A stretch of 64,000 bases of DNA from Paenibacillus profundus (lineage in GTDB: Bacteria > Bacillota > Bacilli > Paenibacillales > Paenibacillaceae), in contig NZ_JAJNBZ010000006.1 of assembly GCF_021369635.1 (NCBI RefSeq), positions 62,001-126,000 of the forward strand. The letters are read 5' to 3'. Shown piece by piece: positions 31,730-40,785 of this stretch. The first letter of the stretch is position 1, and every line of letters begins with the position of its first letter. The position numbers were made by a program, and so were the translations under genes. A model generated the notes under the pieces. The model was not told where the DNA came from and searched no databases. It saw only the letters and a program-made list of their open reading frames with translations.

Positions 31730-34330
31730 TCTATTTTCATTCATTTTCACGATTTTTAACGAATTACTGTGATCTTTCTCTCTCCACCAGCGAATCCGGC
31801 TCATCGTCCGAGTTACGCGCCATACGGTCCAATTCATATGACGCTGCTTGCGAAAGGCAATATATTGCGGCTCCCACGATACATCGAACAGCTTCTCCCA
31901 CAACCGGCGCTGATTGCTCAGCGGATACAGGTCGCGCATTTGACGGAACATGGCGATCGCCGTGCGCTCTGACCAGAGATACGGAGCCCGGTACGTTTCC
32001 ACGTGAGACAATGGAATAAGGCTGGAAACAAGCTTATTGCAGTGATGATGCTGTCCTAACCAGACAAGAATGTCTTGCAGCTGCTTCAGCACATGCTCTT
32101 GTTCCGGATGATCGAATGCATATTTCGTTCGTATATCTTCGATCGTCATCGTCTGTTCGCTTCTCTTCCACCGTAACACAGCATAGCCGATGCAGCGCTC
32201 GACATCCGAGTGCAGGAGAACAAGACGCAGCGCCTCATCTCCTACAGTCAACAGCTGCTTCAGCGTCGGACCATATCCAGGCGGCTGCCCGTCCCAATGG
32301 TTAACGGTATGAATGACTTCATTCACTAAATAAGGATCGAGTGGATAATGAAGCACCTCATACCGGTGAAGAGGTGGTCCATTCTTCGGCTCCGTCAGCT
32401 CATAACGCGCAGTCTCGCCAATCTTGATAAAATCATTGCCATAATCGTGAAGCAGCGGCATGCCATGCATTCCGACTTGATGAAAGACAATATCAAGGCC
32501 ATATCGATCGGCTTGCTCATATAAAGCAAACAGAGCATCATGCTCTTTCGATGGCGTGCAGTTCAGCACCGGCATGCCGAGCATAATGACACGGCGGCCC
32601 TTGATAATGAACGGGAACCTGATCTGTTCCCCATGCACGGCGAATATGCGTTTATTAGGAATGACCCGATACATCCAAGCGTTCCCACCGCTCAATAACG
32701 GATCGTCATCGGTGCGCCAATTGCGTCCGAGTGGCTCACGCAAATGCCGCTCAAACACGATGTAACCGATCGTATACAATAGGAAGGCTGCAGTTAACCC
32801 CGTTAATAAAGTAGTTGTAAATTGAGAATAAGTTAACGTGTATGCGGCAGCGCCCGCTTCCGCGGTATATTCCGCAAGAATAAATCCTACCAACGTATAA
32901 AATAGCAGGAGAATGCTCATAAACAAAGTCGTAAAAATAATCATGCTCTTCGTTACCGGATAACGATATCGGGTAAACTGCGGCCGCAGTAAAATAAGAA
33001 ACAGCAGCATCCCGGCCAGCCACAGCGTATGTCGAATGCTTGTCCCAATGAGGAACGTTAGCAGTGTACATAGCCCGAGAGCGACTGATGTAATGACATA
33101 CGCCCTTATCGTCCGCTCAAATAATCCCTTTAACATCAGCAGCATCAGCAAGCTGGTCCCTAGCACGATGCCATTGACGATGGGGTAAATATCCCCGTGG
33201 AAAAAGGGCAGGATGAACGCAGACTGATCCCAATACGGCTCAGACAGCGTATAGGTTGCCAGAAAGATCGAAGTCATGAACATGAGAATGACGACAGACC
33301 AAGATGAGAGCGAGTTCCACAGCGATCGCTGGATAAACCAGATGATGCTTCCCGACTCAATGTAAGATGCTAGTGTCGGATGATCCTCGAACTTCTTGAC
33401 CGCCACTCCGCCGAATTCAAATGCCGCAAATATTAATCCTACTGCAAACGGGATAAAATAATACACGATCCGATATAGGAGCAGCGCCGTAAACACGGTG
33501 CTATCCGCTACACCAAGTGCCTGCAAGCCTACTAAGTATGTAATGTCGAACGTTCCGAAGCCGCCAGGCACCATGCTGATCAGTCCGGCGATGGCACTGA
33601 CGGTAAAAATACCAATGACTTCGAAATAAGTTATATCGGCTTTGAGCAGAAACAGAATGACATAGGCAACCGAGCCTGCAGCCAGCCATTCAATAAAGGA
33701 CACGATCGTATAGCCAAACGTAAGCTTAGCACTCGCATTTGTTCTGCCCTTCCAACGGGAAAATGCCAAATAAGCCGGGAAAAACAAGGCAACAGCAATC
33801 AGTACGATCCACAGCCAGCCTTTGGCTGCAAGTAGAACAGATGCCGGGAAGACACCGCATATAACCAGAATACCGAGCAGCGATAACCCGCTGATCATGG
33901 AAGGGGCCATCCATGCGATCGCTATGAGCAGCCGGTTGGCGTCTCCAGTGAATTCCCGATACAGTATCGTCCGTATGCCAACGCCCGCGATTCCGCCAAA
34001 TCCCACGATCCCGTTAAACGTATTTGATATCCATGAGATACGGAAGGTTTTGCCAAGACTGACCGGCACCTTAATCGAGCGCAAGAGCAGGACATCATAG
34101 AAGAACATCGTAGCGACGGCCATTCCGCCCAGCACGATCAGTCCTGTAAAATAATCGCTGGAGATGAGACGGATCGCATGCAACGATTCTTTGAGAGAAA
34201 ACCGGGATAATTCCTTCTTCCCTTGAAAAAATACAAATATGATGACGGCTATAGGAAAGGCGATTTTTAGCGTTTGGACGAGCCGCTTATGTTTCAAAAG
34301 CGCTTGTAACCTCAATTTTATCGCATTCAT
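31727..34330 (-). CDS. mprF: Bifunctional phosphatidylglycerol lysyltransferase/flippase
   Basis: An 867-residue protein with the MprF architecture: about 14 N-terminal helices of the lysyl-lipid flippase (GFGGIAGVGIRTILYREFTG; SMVPGGFGTFDITYLVGLQA), then a cytoplasmic DUF2156 GNAT-type synthase domain from about residue 530. The enzyme transfers lysine (or alanine) from tRNA to phosphatidylglycerol and flips the product, reducing binding of cationic peptides. The synthase part is divergent: RFPFIIKGRRVIMLGMPVLN stands for the usual active-site strand, and SWEPQYIAFRKQRHM at the end matches the family. The ATG at 34330 follows GGAGGGG; the longer frame is not needed. It may confer peptide resistance, perhaps also to products of the nearby NRPS. 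Confidence 0.88.
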   Translation of the reverse strand: MNAIKLRLQALLKHKRLVQTLKIAFPIAVIIFVFFQGKKELSRFSLKESLHAIRLISSDYFTGLIVLGGMAVATMFFYDVLLLRSIKVPVSLGKTFRISWISNTFNGIVGFGGIAGVGIRTILYREFTGDANRLLIAIAWMAPSMISGLSLLGILVICGVFPASVLLAAKGWLWIVLIAVALFFPAYLAFSRWKGRTNASAKLTFGYTIVSFIEWLAAGSVAYVILFLLKADITYFEVIGIFTVSAIAGLISMVPGGFGTFDITYLVGLQALGVADSTVFTALLLYRIVYYFIPFAVGLIFAAFEFGGVAVKKFEDHPTLASYIESGSIIWFIQRSLWNSLSSWSVVILMFMTSIFLATYTLSEPYWDQSAFILPFFHGDIYPIVNGIVLGTSLLMLLMLKGLFERTIRAYVITSVALGLCTLLTFLIGTSIRHTLWLAGMLLFLILLRPQFTRYRYPVTKSMIIFTTLFMSILLLFYTLVGFILAEYTAEAGAAAYTLTYSQFTTTLLTGLTAAFLLYTIGYIVFERHLREPLGRNWRTDDDPLLSGGNAWMYRVIPNKRIFAVHGEQIRFPFIIKGRRVIMLGMPVLNCTPSKEHDALFALYEQADRYGLDIVFHQVGMHGMPLLHDYGNDFIKIGETARYELTEPKNGPPLHRYEVLHYPLDPYLVNEVIHTVNHWDGQPPGYGPTLKQLLTVGDEALRLVLLHSDVERCIGYAVLRWKRSEQTMTIEDIRTKYAFDHPEQEHVLKQLQDILVWLGQHHHCNKLVSSLIPLSHVETYRAPYLWSERTAIAMFRQMRDLYPLSNQRRLWEKLFDVSWEPQYIAFRKQRHMNWTVWRVTRTMSRIRWWREKDHSNSLKIVKMNENR

Positions 34331-34436
34331 TGAACCCCTCCTTTTTACCATGTATAGAACTAGTCTGTTATGAGGGTAAGCTTGTTATACGTGCCAAGCC
34401 GCATTTTCAGGTATAAAATAGGAAATCATTGCATTT

Positions 34437-34464
34437 AGTTAACATAATATATTTTATGTAACTA
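34437..34464. other. dif-like Xer recombination site (candidate)
   Basis: AGTTAACATAA (34437-34447), the central TATATT (34448-34453) and TTATGTAACTA (34454-34464) give the 11-6-11 layout of dif. The right arm shares its first eight bases with the Bacillus subtilis dif arm TTATGTAAACT, and the left arm shares CATAA with Escherichia coli dif. The site lies 2 nt beyond the stop codon of the tyrosine recombinase gene. The dif sequences are from memory. Chance similarity in AT-rich DNA is possible. Confidence 0.4.
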
Positions 34465-34466
34465 TA

Positions 34467-35432
34467 TTACGTTTCATTACTATTCAAAATATCAACATCC
34501 TCTTCCAAGATATACGGTTGAAGTCGCTGAATCGCTTCTTCTTTTTGCTTATCCGAGACATGAGTATAGACGGTAGTCGTCTGAATGGACGCGTGCCCGA
34601 GCATTTCCTGAACTGTGCGAATGTCCGCCCCGCTTCGCAATAGCAGTGTCGCGAAGGAGTGTCTTAATTTATGACAGGAATACGAACGGCCTCTTCCTGC
34701 ACGCATCCGCCCTTCCTCTCTTTGCAGACTATCGAATGCTTGTTCAGCAATATATTGAATGTTGCGAATGGACAGCCTGCGGCCTTTTTGCGAAATGAAA
34801 AACGCATCTTCTCCAGCCCGCCACGGCGTTAACCGCTCTTGCAGCGCTAGCTGCAGCTGATTCGAGACGGCCAGCGGCAATGGAATCGTGCGCCACTTGC
34901 GCCCTTTTCCCAATACTTCAATGGTATGGCGCTCTGCATGGTAATCCGCCATATTAAGCCGATGCACTTCGCCGACCCGCAGTCCCGCATAGGACATCAG
35001 CATCAGAACAGCCAAGTTGCGATTGCGGTATTTGCCATCCGCTCGCGACAGGAACTGCTGAACTTGATTCGGCTCCAAATAGACCGGGGCCCGATTCGTC
35101 TCCGTCTTCGACTTCTTCACACCGGCAGCCGGATTAACCGTAGTGATCTCCAGATCATTCAACGCTCTATAAAAGCTCGTTATCGCGCAATGCTTCCGGT
35201 TTCGCGTCGCATCACTTACGCCAGACGACTTCACTTGAGCCAGAAAAGCGAGCACCTGCAGCTTCGTTACCTGTTCTACCGGTTTTCCTTCTATCGTCCG
35301 TAGAAAATGACTGACATCACCCATATAATTTTTCTTCGTATAGGAGGTATACCCCGCGTTTATCATCCATAAACGGAAAGCTTCGAGAGGTTCTTCATAT
35401 AGCGCAGTTAAATCATGCCGGGTAAGGCTCAT
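34467..35432 (-). CDS. Tyrosine recombinase (XerC/D-like)
   Basis: A 321-residue integrase-family recombinase. The N-terminal SAM-like arm-binding domain covers residues 14-95. The catalytic domain has Arg152 (YAGLRVGEV), Lys near 176-179 (LGKGRKWRTIPLP), His254 and Arg257 (SCHKLRHSFATLLL), His280 (MLGHASIQTT) and the nucleophile Tyr289 (VYTHV). All residues needed for strand exchange are present. Length and sequence are Xer-like rather than phage-integrase-like. The ATG follows AAGGGAAGGAGAATGCAGC. Inverted repeats suitable as recombination or operator sites flank the gene on both sides. It stands alone, with no excisionase or phage genes. Confidence 0.88.
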   Translation of the reverse strand: MSLTRHDLTALYEEPLEAFRLWMINAGYTSYTKKNYMGDVSHFLRTIEGKPVEQVTKLQVLAFLAQVKSSGVSDATRNRKHCAITSFYRALNDLEITTVNPAAGVKKSKTETNRAPVYLEPNQVQQFLSRADGKYRNRNLAVLMLMSYAGLRVGEVHRLNMADYHAERHTIEVLGKGRKWRTIPLPLAVSNQLQLALQERLTPWRAGEDAFFISQKGRRLSIRNIQYIAEQAFDSLQREEGRMRAGRGRSYSCHKLRHSFATLLLRSGADIRTVQEMLGHASIQTTTVYTHVSDKQKEEAIQRLQPYILEEDVDILNSNET

Positions 35433-35465
35433 GCTGCATTCTCCTTCCCTTCAAGTCACTCGAAA

Positions 35466-35499
35466 ATAATTGCGTATAATCATTATTATACGCAATTTC
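35466..35499. other. Candidate recombinase binding site/operator (perfect inverted repeat)
   Basis: AATTGCGTATAAT (35468-35480) and ATTATACGCAATT (35485-35497) are perfect 13-bp inverted repeats with the spacer CATT. Taken as arms of 13 with an 8-bp spacer, ATAATTGCGTATA-ATCATTAT-TATACGCAATTTC, the layout equals that of loxP, and the inner CGTATA/TATACG is the same. It lies 36-65 bp ahead of the recombinase start and contains TATAAT on the minus strand, so it may instead be an operator over the promoter. Confidence 0.45.
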
Positions 35500-35620
35500 T
35501 GTTTAGAGACGCAAATATCAGCGCCCGGGGGCAACTATCCACATTAATTAGCGCCTTTTAATTCCTATTACTGCTATTTAAATGTTTTATTTTCCATTAT
35601 CATGTTAACGTTCATCCCCT

Positions 35621-35757
35621 TTGCTTCACTCTCCCACTTCCTCAGAACATCCCGTTCACGTTCTCTGTTCACTCTCTTTGCTCCATTCTCCCCTCACTTC
35701 AGTACAACGTTGGCTATCACGCTCTTTACGTCACTCTCCCTTCACTTCAGAATAAGA
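35621..35757. repeat. Imperfect direct repeats near the recombinase
   Basis: Three imperfect copies of a motif like CACTCTCCC followed by (T)CACTTC(CT)CAG start near 35627, 35684 and 35731, and a further GTTCACTCTC lies at 35668. An inverted copy, TGGGAGAGTGAAAGC, stands at 35883-35897. The region 35433-36077 has no gene. Repeats of this sort could be arm-type sites for the adjacent recombinase, but that is speculation. Confidence 0.35.
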
Positions 35758-36077
35758 AAGTTATTTTTTCCTGTTTGATCGCATTTGAATGTGTAAGAAT
35801 GACATTAGAAAGGATTGCTTAATGACTGACTATAATCACAAAAGATCATCCTATTCTACCGCCACTAACATTTCTGAACAAATGGGAGAGTGAAAGCAAG
35901 AGCTAGAATACTTATATCATTGCACGGAGAACCTCGATCCCAACCTTGCATTTTCCATTGTTCGCATAATCCGTTAAACACGTGCTAGCTATTTCACTTT
36001 CATTCGTTATGGAGCATAAGCCGTAGTCAGGCGATTTACCGTGGCCCCATTGGAAAACATCCAACCAAAACCATCAC

Positions 36078-36106
36078 TTGACAAAATAAAATAAATATGA
36101 TATGAT
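36078..36106 (+). promoter_or_regulatory. Sigma-A promoter of the metallo-hydrolase gene
   Basis: TTGACA (36078-36083), 17 nt, TATGAT (36101-36106). Confidence 0.75.
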
Positions 36107-36202
36107 AAAATGTTTGGTATTGATCAAAACTCCGAAAGTGTTTATGATATGGAATACTTACTCTGCAAACCACCCATTTCAACTCATAACGGAGGAATGT
36201 GC

Positions 36203-36952
36203 ATGATTATCGCCAACGGAATTGCCACGCTTGAAATTTCGGCAATCATAATGGGAAAGAAGGACACCATTTACCCTACTCTGCTGTGGGACAAGGACAC
36301 CGCGATTTTAGTAGATGCTTGCTATCCCGGTCAATTGCCGCTCATTCGCGAAGCCATGGAGCAGACCAACGTCGCCTTGGATAAGCTTGACACAGTCATC
36401 TTAACCCATCAAGACTTGGATCATATCGGAAGCTTGTCTTCGATACTGAAGGAATCGCCCCGAAAGATCGAAGTGTTGGCCAGTGAAGTCGAGCGACCGT
36501 ATATTCAAGGTGACAAGAGGCTGCTGAAGCTTACAGCGGAGGCCGTTGAACAAGCTGACGCGATGCTTCCGCCCGATCTGCCCGAACAGCTGCGCACCGC
36601 TTTCAAAGCCATGCTGGCCAACCCGCCGCAGGCTCAAGTTGACAGGACGCTGGCAGACGGTGAGGAACTCCCCTCCTGCGGCGGAATCATCGTCATCGAC
36701 ACGCCGGGGCACACTCCCGGACATATCAGTCTATATCATCAATCGAGCAAAACCCTTATCGCCGGAGACGCCATGGTCATTGCCGACGGTGAATTGCATG
36801 GGCCCAATCCGCAGTATTCACTCGATATGGACACCGCGATAAGCTCATTAAAAAAACTGACGCAGTTCGAGATTGACACAGTCATCTGCTATCACGGCGG
36901 CGTGATCCAAGGAAATGTCAACGAACGCATTGCCCGGTTGGCTGCGGTGTAA
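36203..36952 (+). CDS. MBL-fold metallo-hydrolase
   Basis: A 249-residue metallo-beta-lactamase-fold protein. HQDLDHIG (residues 69-76) is the metal-binding HxxxDH motif, the further metal ligands lie in DTPGHTPGHISLYH and AGDAMVIADG, and YHGG lies near the C-terminus. Close family members are general hydrolases (glyoxalase II-like or lactonase-like), and the substrate is not readable. The ATG at 36203 stands 5-6 nt after CGGAGGAA; upstream ATGs are in the leader between the promoter and this site. It is a single gene, closed by a terminator. Confidence 0.88.
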   Translation: MIIANGIATLEISAIIMGKKDTIYPTLLWDKDTAILVDACYPGQLPLIREAMEQTNVALDKLDTVILTHQDLDHIGSLSSILKESPRKIEVLASEVERPYIQGDKRLLKLTAEAVEQADAMLPPDLPEQLRTAFKAMLANPPQAQVDRTLADGEELPSCGGIIVIDTPGHTPGHISLYHQSSKTLIAGDAMVIADGELHGPNPQYSLDMDTAISSLKKLTQFEIDTVICYHGGVIQGNVNERIARLAAV

Positions 36953-36980
36953 TCAAATCCTTTCATCATATAATAAAGAT

Positions 36981-37014
36981 AAAGGGCAGAACCCTATCGG
37001 TTCCGCCCTTTTCT
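36981..37014. terminator. Terminator between convergent genes
   Basis: AAAGGGCAGAACC and GGTTCCGCCCTTTT pair with one mismatch around CTATC, and TCTTTAT follows. It serves the metallo-hydrolase gene and reaches to the murC stop. Confidence 0.8.
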
Positions 37015-38307
37015 TTATAACCGCACCAAGCGTTGCTGATATTTCTGGATATCTCCCGCGCCCATAAAGACAAGCACCGCATCTTCATAGGTGCCTAAGC
37101 TGTTCACAGTGTTTTCCGAGATGAGCTGCGCATTCGGGATTCGTTCGCGCAAATGCTCAATCGAAACACTGCCTGCTCGTTCCCGGGCGGAGCCGAAGAT
37201 TTGACATAGAAACACATCGTCGGCGTCGCGTAAGGAGTGGGCAAAATCGTCGAGCAGCCGTTCCAGCCGGCTGAACGTATGCGGCTGGAACACACTGACA
37301 ATCCTCCTGCCGGGATACTTGCTCCGGGCCGCTTCGAGCGTCGCCCGTATTTCGGACGGATGGTGCGCGTAGTCATCGATGACGACATTGCTCTTCCACT
37401 CGGTCTCGGTGAAGCGGCGCTTTACGCCAGTAAACGTAGCCATTTGCCGTTTGATTTCATTCAGATCCAACCCCAACACCAGACTGACACCGATGACCGC
37501 CAAAGCATTGAGCACATTATGCCGGCCATACACCGGGATCGTAAACCGGTCAAGCTTGGCATCGCGCCAGTATACATCGAATGCGACTCCGCCGCTGACT
37601 ATGGCGAGTCCAGCCGCTCTTAATTCGTTATGCTCAGCGAAGCCGTAATACAGCATTTTGTTCCCCGTACGCAACAGCCGCACTTGCACATCATCGCCGC
37701 ATACGACCAATTGATTGCCGACGTAGGCAGCCATCTCTTCAAAAGCATGCCGCACATCATCCACATCGGAAAAATAATCCGGATGATCGAAATCTATATT
37801 CGTAATGACGGCAATTTCCGGCCGATACGCGAGAAAATGCCGTTTGTATTCGCAGCTTTCGAAAATGAAAAATCGCGCATCCGCTTCACCTCTACCTGTC
37901 GCGTCTCCAATCAAGCTGCATGTAGCCTCGATAGAACGCAACGCATGAACCATCATTCCGGTCGTTGTCGTCTTGCCGTGCGATCCGGTAATTGCAATGC
38001 TCGTATAGCTCTTCATCCACTCACCGAGAAAATGGTGGTATCGATGTATGGGAAGGCCCAAGCTTTTGCAGCGCACTACGCTCGGATGATCATCACCGTA
38101 CGCGTTCGAAGCGATGACAATCATCTCTGTCGATAACGGCGCGCTTCCAAAGGAGTACATCGGGATATTCCGCGCTTCCAGAGGCGTTTGTGTGAAAATT
38201 ACCGTATCAATGTCTTCCCCTTGAATCACATGTCCAAGATCATGCAGCACCTGTGCCAACGCACTCATACCGCTGCCCTTTATCCCAATCAAATGATAGC
38301 TGCTCAT
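37015..38307 (-). CDS. murC: UDP-N-acetylmuramate--L-alanine ligase
   Basis: A 430-residue Mur ligase. HLIGIKGSGMSALAQVL at the N-terminus binds the UMP part, ITGSHGKTTTTGMM (residues 106-119) is the ATP loop, and FESCEYKRHFL, GVKRRF, IDDYAHHPSEI and FQPHTFSRLERL are MurC marks in the Firmicute form. It adds L-Ala to UDP-MurNAc in the cytoplasm, the first step of the stem peptide. Length equals Bacillus MurC. The ATG follows AGGGGG. It stands alone, as murC does in Bacillus. Confidence 0.92.
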   Translation of the reverse strand: MSSYHLIGIKGSGMSALAQVLHDLGHVIQGEDIDTVIFTQTPLEARNIPMYSFGSAPLSTEMIVIASNAYGDDHPSVVRCKSLGLPIHRYHHFLGEWMKSYTSIAITGSHGKTTTTGMMVHALRSIEATCSLIGDATGRGEADARFFIFESCEYKRHFLAYRPEIAVITNIDFDHPDYFSDVDDVRHAFEEMAAYVGNQLVVCGDDVQVRLLRTGNKMLYYGFAEHNELRAAGLAIVSGGVAFDVYWRDAKLDRFTIPVYGRHNVLNALAVIGVSLVLGLDLNEIKRQMATFTGVKRRFTETEWKSNVVIDDYAHHPSEIRATLEAARSKYPGRRIVSVFQPHTFSRLERLLDDFAHSLRDADDVFLCQIFGSARERAGSVSIEHLRERIPNAQLISENTVNSLGTYEDAVLVFMGAGDIQKYQQRLVRL

Positions 38308-38452
38308 TGTGACCCCCTATGAACGAATTCGCATGTCAATATTATATGTAGCAATCTAAATTGTGCGCTTGCCTATCTTAACGCATATTGACATTATACG
38401 AAATTGCCTTCCCATTTCCAAATGCGATTTTATCCTTGTTCCATAAACACGC

Positions 38453-38478
38453 AAAAAAACACCGGCATCAGCCGGTGT
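38453..38478 (-). terminator. Orphan minus-strand terminator
   Basis: ACACCGGC (38459-38466) and GCCGGTGT (38471-38478) form an 8-bp stem; on the minus strand seven T follow. No leftward gene ends before it: 38479-38681 has no credible frame. It could be the leftover end of a lost gene. Confidence 0.6.
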
Positions 38479-38681
38479 GAGCTTGTCGCGGAACTGGCTC
38501 ATCTGCTCCAATCGCGCGAATTCTTCCTCCATTCGCCCGATGGCGAGTATTGGATAAACCTCGATGACTTAGGGAATTTATAAAATGAGTATGAATGCTC
38601 CACTATGTGTTATCAGAACGAAGCTGCTCTTTTTTAATACTTATAGCTGCAACTCTTTAAAAAACCATGGAGGTACGCATT

Positions 38682-39845
38682 TTGACTATTCATAGCGAAG
38701 ATTTACAGATGAACATATATCAAAGCGGGGACGAAGCTGCGAAGCTCTTACCGGTATCATTTGATCAGTGGGAGAATCAAGCAAAGAAGGTTCTAGCCGC
38801 AGCTCCCTTTGGTTACGTACATGGAGCCGCAGGAGCGGGTGACACAGAACGTGGTAATGTTGAAGCTTTTCAGAAATACAAAATTAGGCCAAGGGTTTGC
38901 TGCGATATTACCGAACGCGATCTTTCAATATCACTGTTTGGCAATAAAATACCCTTTCCTATCCTATTAGCACCGATTGGGGTAAACACGATTCTTCACC
39001 CCGACGGAGAACTGGCCCCTGCCAAGGCTTCAGCTAAACTGGGGATCCCTTATGTACTTAGCAATGTTTCGAGTGTGCCTTTAGAAAAGGTAGCGGAGGC
39101 AATGGGAGATAGCGTACGATGGTTTCAACTCTATCCCCCAAAGGATCATGATCTTACGAAAAGTTTTATAAAACGCGCGGAAGCTTCCGGGTTTACAGCA
39201 ATTGTTGTAACGGTGGATTCCACCCTTCTTGGATGGCGGGAGACGGATTTACGTAACGCGTACTTACCATTTCTTACTGGACACGGAATGGGGAATTATT
39301 TTTCAGATCCCGTATTTTGCTCGAGCCTTAAAGAGGCGCCGGACAAAAACATTAAAGCAGCTGCCTTGAAGGCATTAGAAGAAGGCAATAATACCTGCTT
39401 CACTTGGAGAAAACTGGACTTTATTCGCGAACAAACCCGATTGCCTTTACTTATAAAAGGAATTACACATCCGGACGATGCCATAATGGCCTTAGAGCAT
39501 GGCGTCGATGGTATCATCGTTTCGAACCACGGGGGACGGCAACTCGATGGTGCGGTTGCTACTTTAGATTCCCTACCTTCGATAAGCGAGTCCATACAAG
39601 GTAAAATTCCAATTTTAATGGATAGTGGGATTCGTAGAGGAGCCGACATCCTCAAAGCCATCGCTCTAGGTGCTACTGCCGTTCTCATCGGTCGACCCTA
39701 TGCATACGCCTTAGCTGTTGCGGGGGAAACAGGGGTACAAGAAGTCATTAAACATCTCGTTGCAGAAACTGAGCTGCAATTAGCCATATCAGGTCGAAGT
39801 TCAATTCAAGAAGTAGATCAATCACTGGTAATAAAAGTGAAATGA
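38682..39845 (+). CDS. FMN-dependent alpha-hydroxy-acid oxidase/lactate monooxygenase-like
   Basis: A 387-residue flavoprotein. FPILLAPIGVNTILHPDGEL, WFQLYPPKDHDL, VDSTLLGWRETDLRNAYLPF, then LLIKGITHPDDA and the active-site SNHGGRQLDGAVATLDSLP with the catalytic His identify the glycolate oxidase/lactate oxidase family. The LGWRETDLRNAYLPF stretch resembles lactate 2-monooxygenases more than L-lactate dehydrogenases. It oxidises a 2-hydroxy acid to the keto acid with O2. The TTG at 38682 is 7 nt after GGAGGT; the ATG five codons before overlaps the site. A+T content is higher than in neighbours. Confidence 0.88.
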   Translation: MTIHSEDLQMNIYQSGDEAAKLLPVSFDQWENQAKKVLAAAPFGYVHGAAGAGDTERGNVEAFQKYKIRPRVCCDITERDLSISLFGNKIPFPILLAPIGVNTILHPDGELAPAKASAKLGIPYVLSNVSSVPLEKVAEAMGDSVRWFQLYPPKDHDLTKSFIKRAEASGFTAIVVTVDSTLLGWRETDLRNAYLPFLTGHGMGNYFSDPVFCSSLKEAPDKNIKAAALKALEEGNNTCFTWRKLDFIREQTRLPLLIKGITHPDDAIMALEHGVDGIIVSNHGGRQLDGAVATLDSLPSISESIQGKIPILMDSGIRRGADILKAIALGATAVLIGRPYAYALAVAGETGVQEVIKHLVAETELQLAISGRSSIQEVDQSLVIKVK

Positions 39846-39918
39846 CCATAAGGGTCTCTCGGCAGATCGACACTGGCCTCAGCCAGTGTCGGAATGAACG
39901 TGTAAGATCGTAGACAGC

Positions 39919-40725
39919 TTACCCCTGCATGATGCTTTCCGCTATCGCGATGAGATCTTCCTTCGTCAGCGGACTATTTTTGTAGAGGGAAATTTGGTAT
40001 TGCAACTTTTTTTCCGCGTCTTCCCATTGGAGCATCGTCGAATAGAGCACATCGGAACCGGTAATATACATGGCGTCAATCCCCTTCACGCTCAACTTTT
40101 CAATCGTCTCTCCTTTTCCTGCTACTCGCGTCGATTCGATTGCTATCGGTTGCAATTTTTTGGCGCTGATTCGGATAATGTCCGAGTCTTTGAAAAAGAT
40201 TAGTTGTGACTCGCCAGCCTCGCTCCATTTCAATTTTTTAGCATAATACATTTTCCCTTTCGCTTCCGCCTTCAATTCCTTTAACATCTTCTGATACGGT
40301 TCGCTAAGAAATTGCGGAAATGGAGGCGTAATTTCACTCGAATGGTATTCATATCCCTCCGGCAATGCTTCCGGCTGCTGAAGCACAGGTGCTTTATACT
40401 TAGCCGATTGTTGCGCGTAATCATCAAGTTTTGAACTCTTCAGTGAAAGGTAATTAAAGGATAGCGTACCATCGGATCCATCATACAGGACGAACAGGTC
40501 GCCCGGTTTCTTCCCCTCGGCGTGGAAGATGGCCAACGCTTCTTTTTTCTGCTGCGCGGCGCTTTTCTTGGCTGCAGGATTCGATGTTTTGGACTTTGCC
40601 GCATGAAAAGTTGCGCTATATGCGTGTTTGCTCTGTTCACCTGCTGCACCTGCATAACCTGTCATGTAGCTGAACACCAGTGTGAAGACCGCACTGCCAA
40701 TCGTCATTTTCGCCATTTTATTCAT
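39919..40725 (-). CDS. Secreted DUF4367-like protein under ECF control
   Basis: A 268-residue exported protein. A signal peptide (KMAKMTIGSAVFTLVFSYMT, cleavage near YAGAAG) is followed by a basic linker and a domain that matches the outer domain of the anti-sigma factor encoded nearby: LPEGYEYHSSEITPPFPQFL versus LPEGFAFESGNVFPSATEG, EKLSVKGIDAMYITG versus EKLTVSGQDMIYME, and the C-terminal LTKEDLIAIAESI versus LSKSEFIRIVKSM. It lacks any cytoplasmic sigma-binding part. Its promoter shares both elements with that of the sigma gene. It may bind the same signal as the anti-sigma factor and tune the response. GGAGCACTAAATT precedes the ATG. Confidence 0.75.
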   Translation of the reverse strand: MNKMAKMTIGSAVFTLVFSYMTGYAGAAGEQSKHAYSATFHAAKSKTSNPAAKKSAAQQKKEALAIFHAEGKKPGDLFVLYDGSDGTLSFNYLSLKSSKLDDYAQQSAKYKAPVLQQPEALPEGYEYHSSEITPPFPQFLSEPYQKMLKELKAEAKGKMYYAKKLKWSEAGESQLIFFKDSDIIRISAKKLQPIAIESTRVAGKGETIEKLSVKGIDAMYITGSDVLYSTMLQWEDAEKKLQYQISLYKNSPLTKEDLIAIAESIMQG

Positions 40726-40785
40726 AATTTAGTGCTCCTTTCGGCCATATGGGCCAGTTCTTAATCTAAAATCTCATCCCGCTAT

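Noticed and set aside
35581-35900. CRISPR array
   Set aside because: The repeats are short, imperfect and unevenly spaced; no cas genes are present anywhere in the window.
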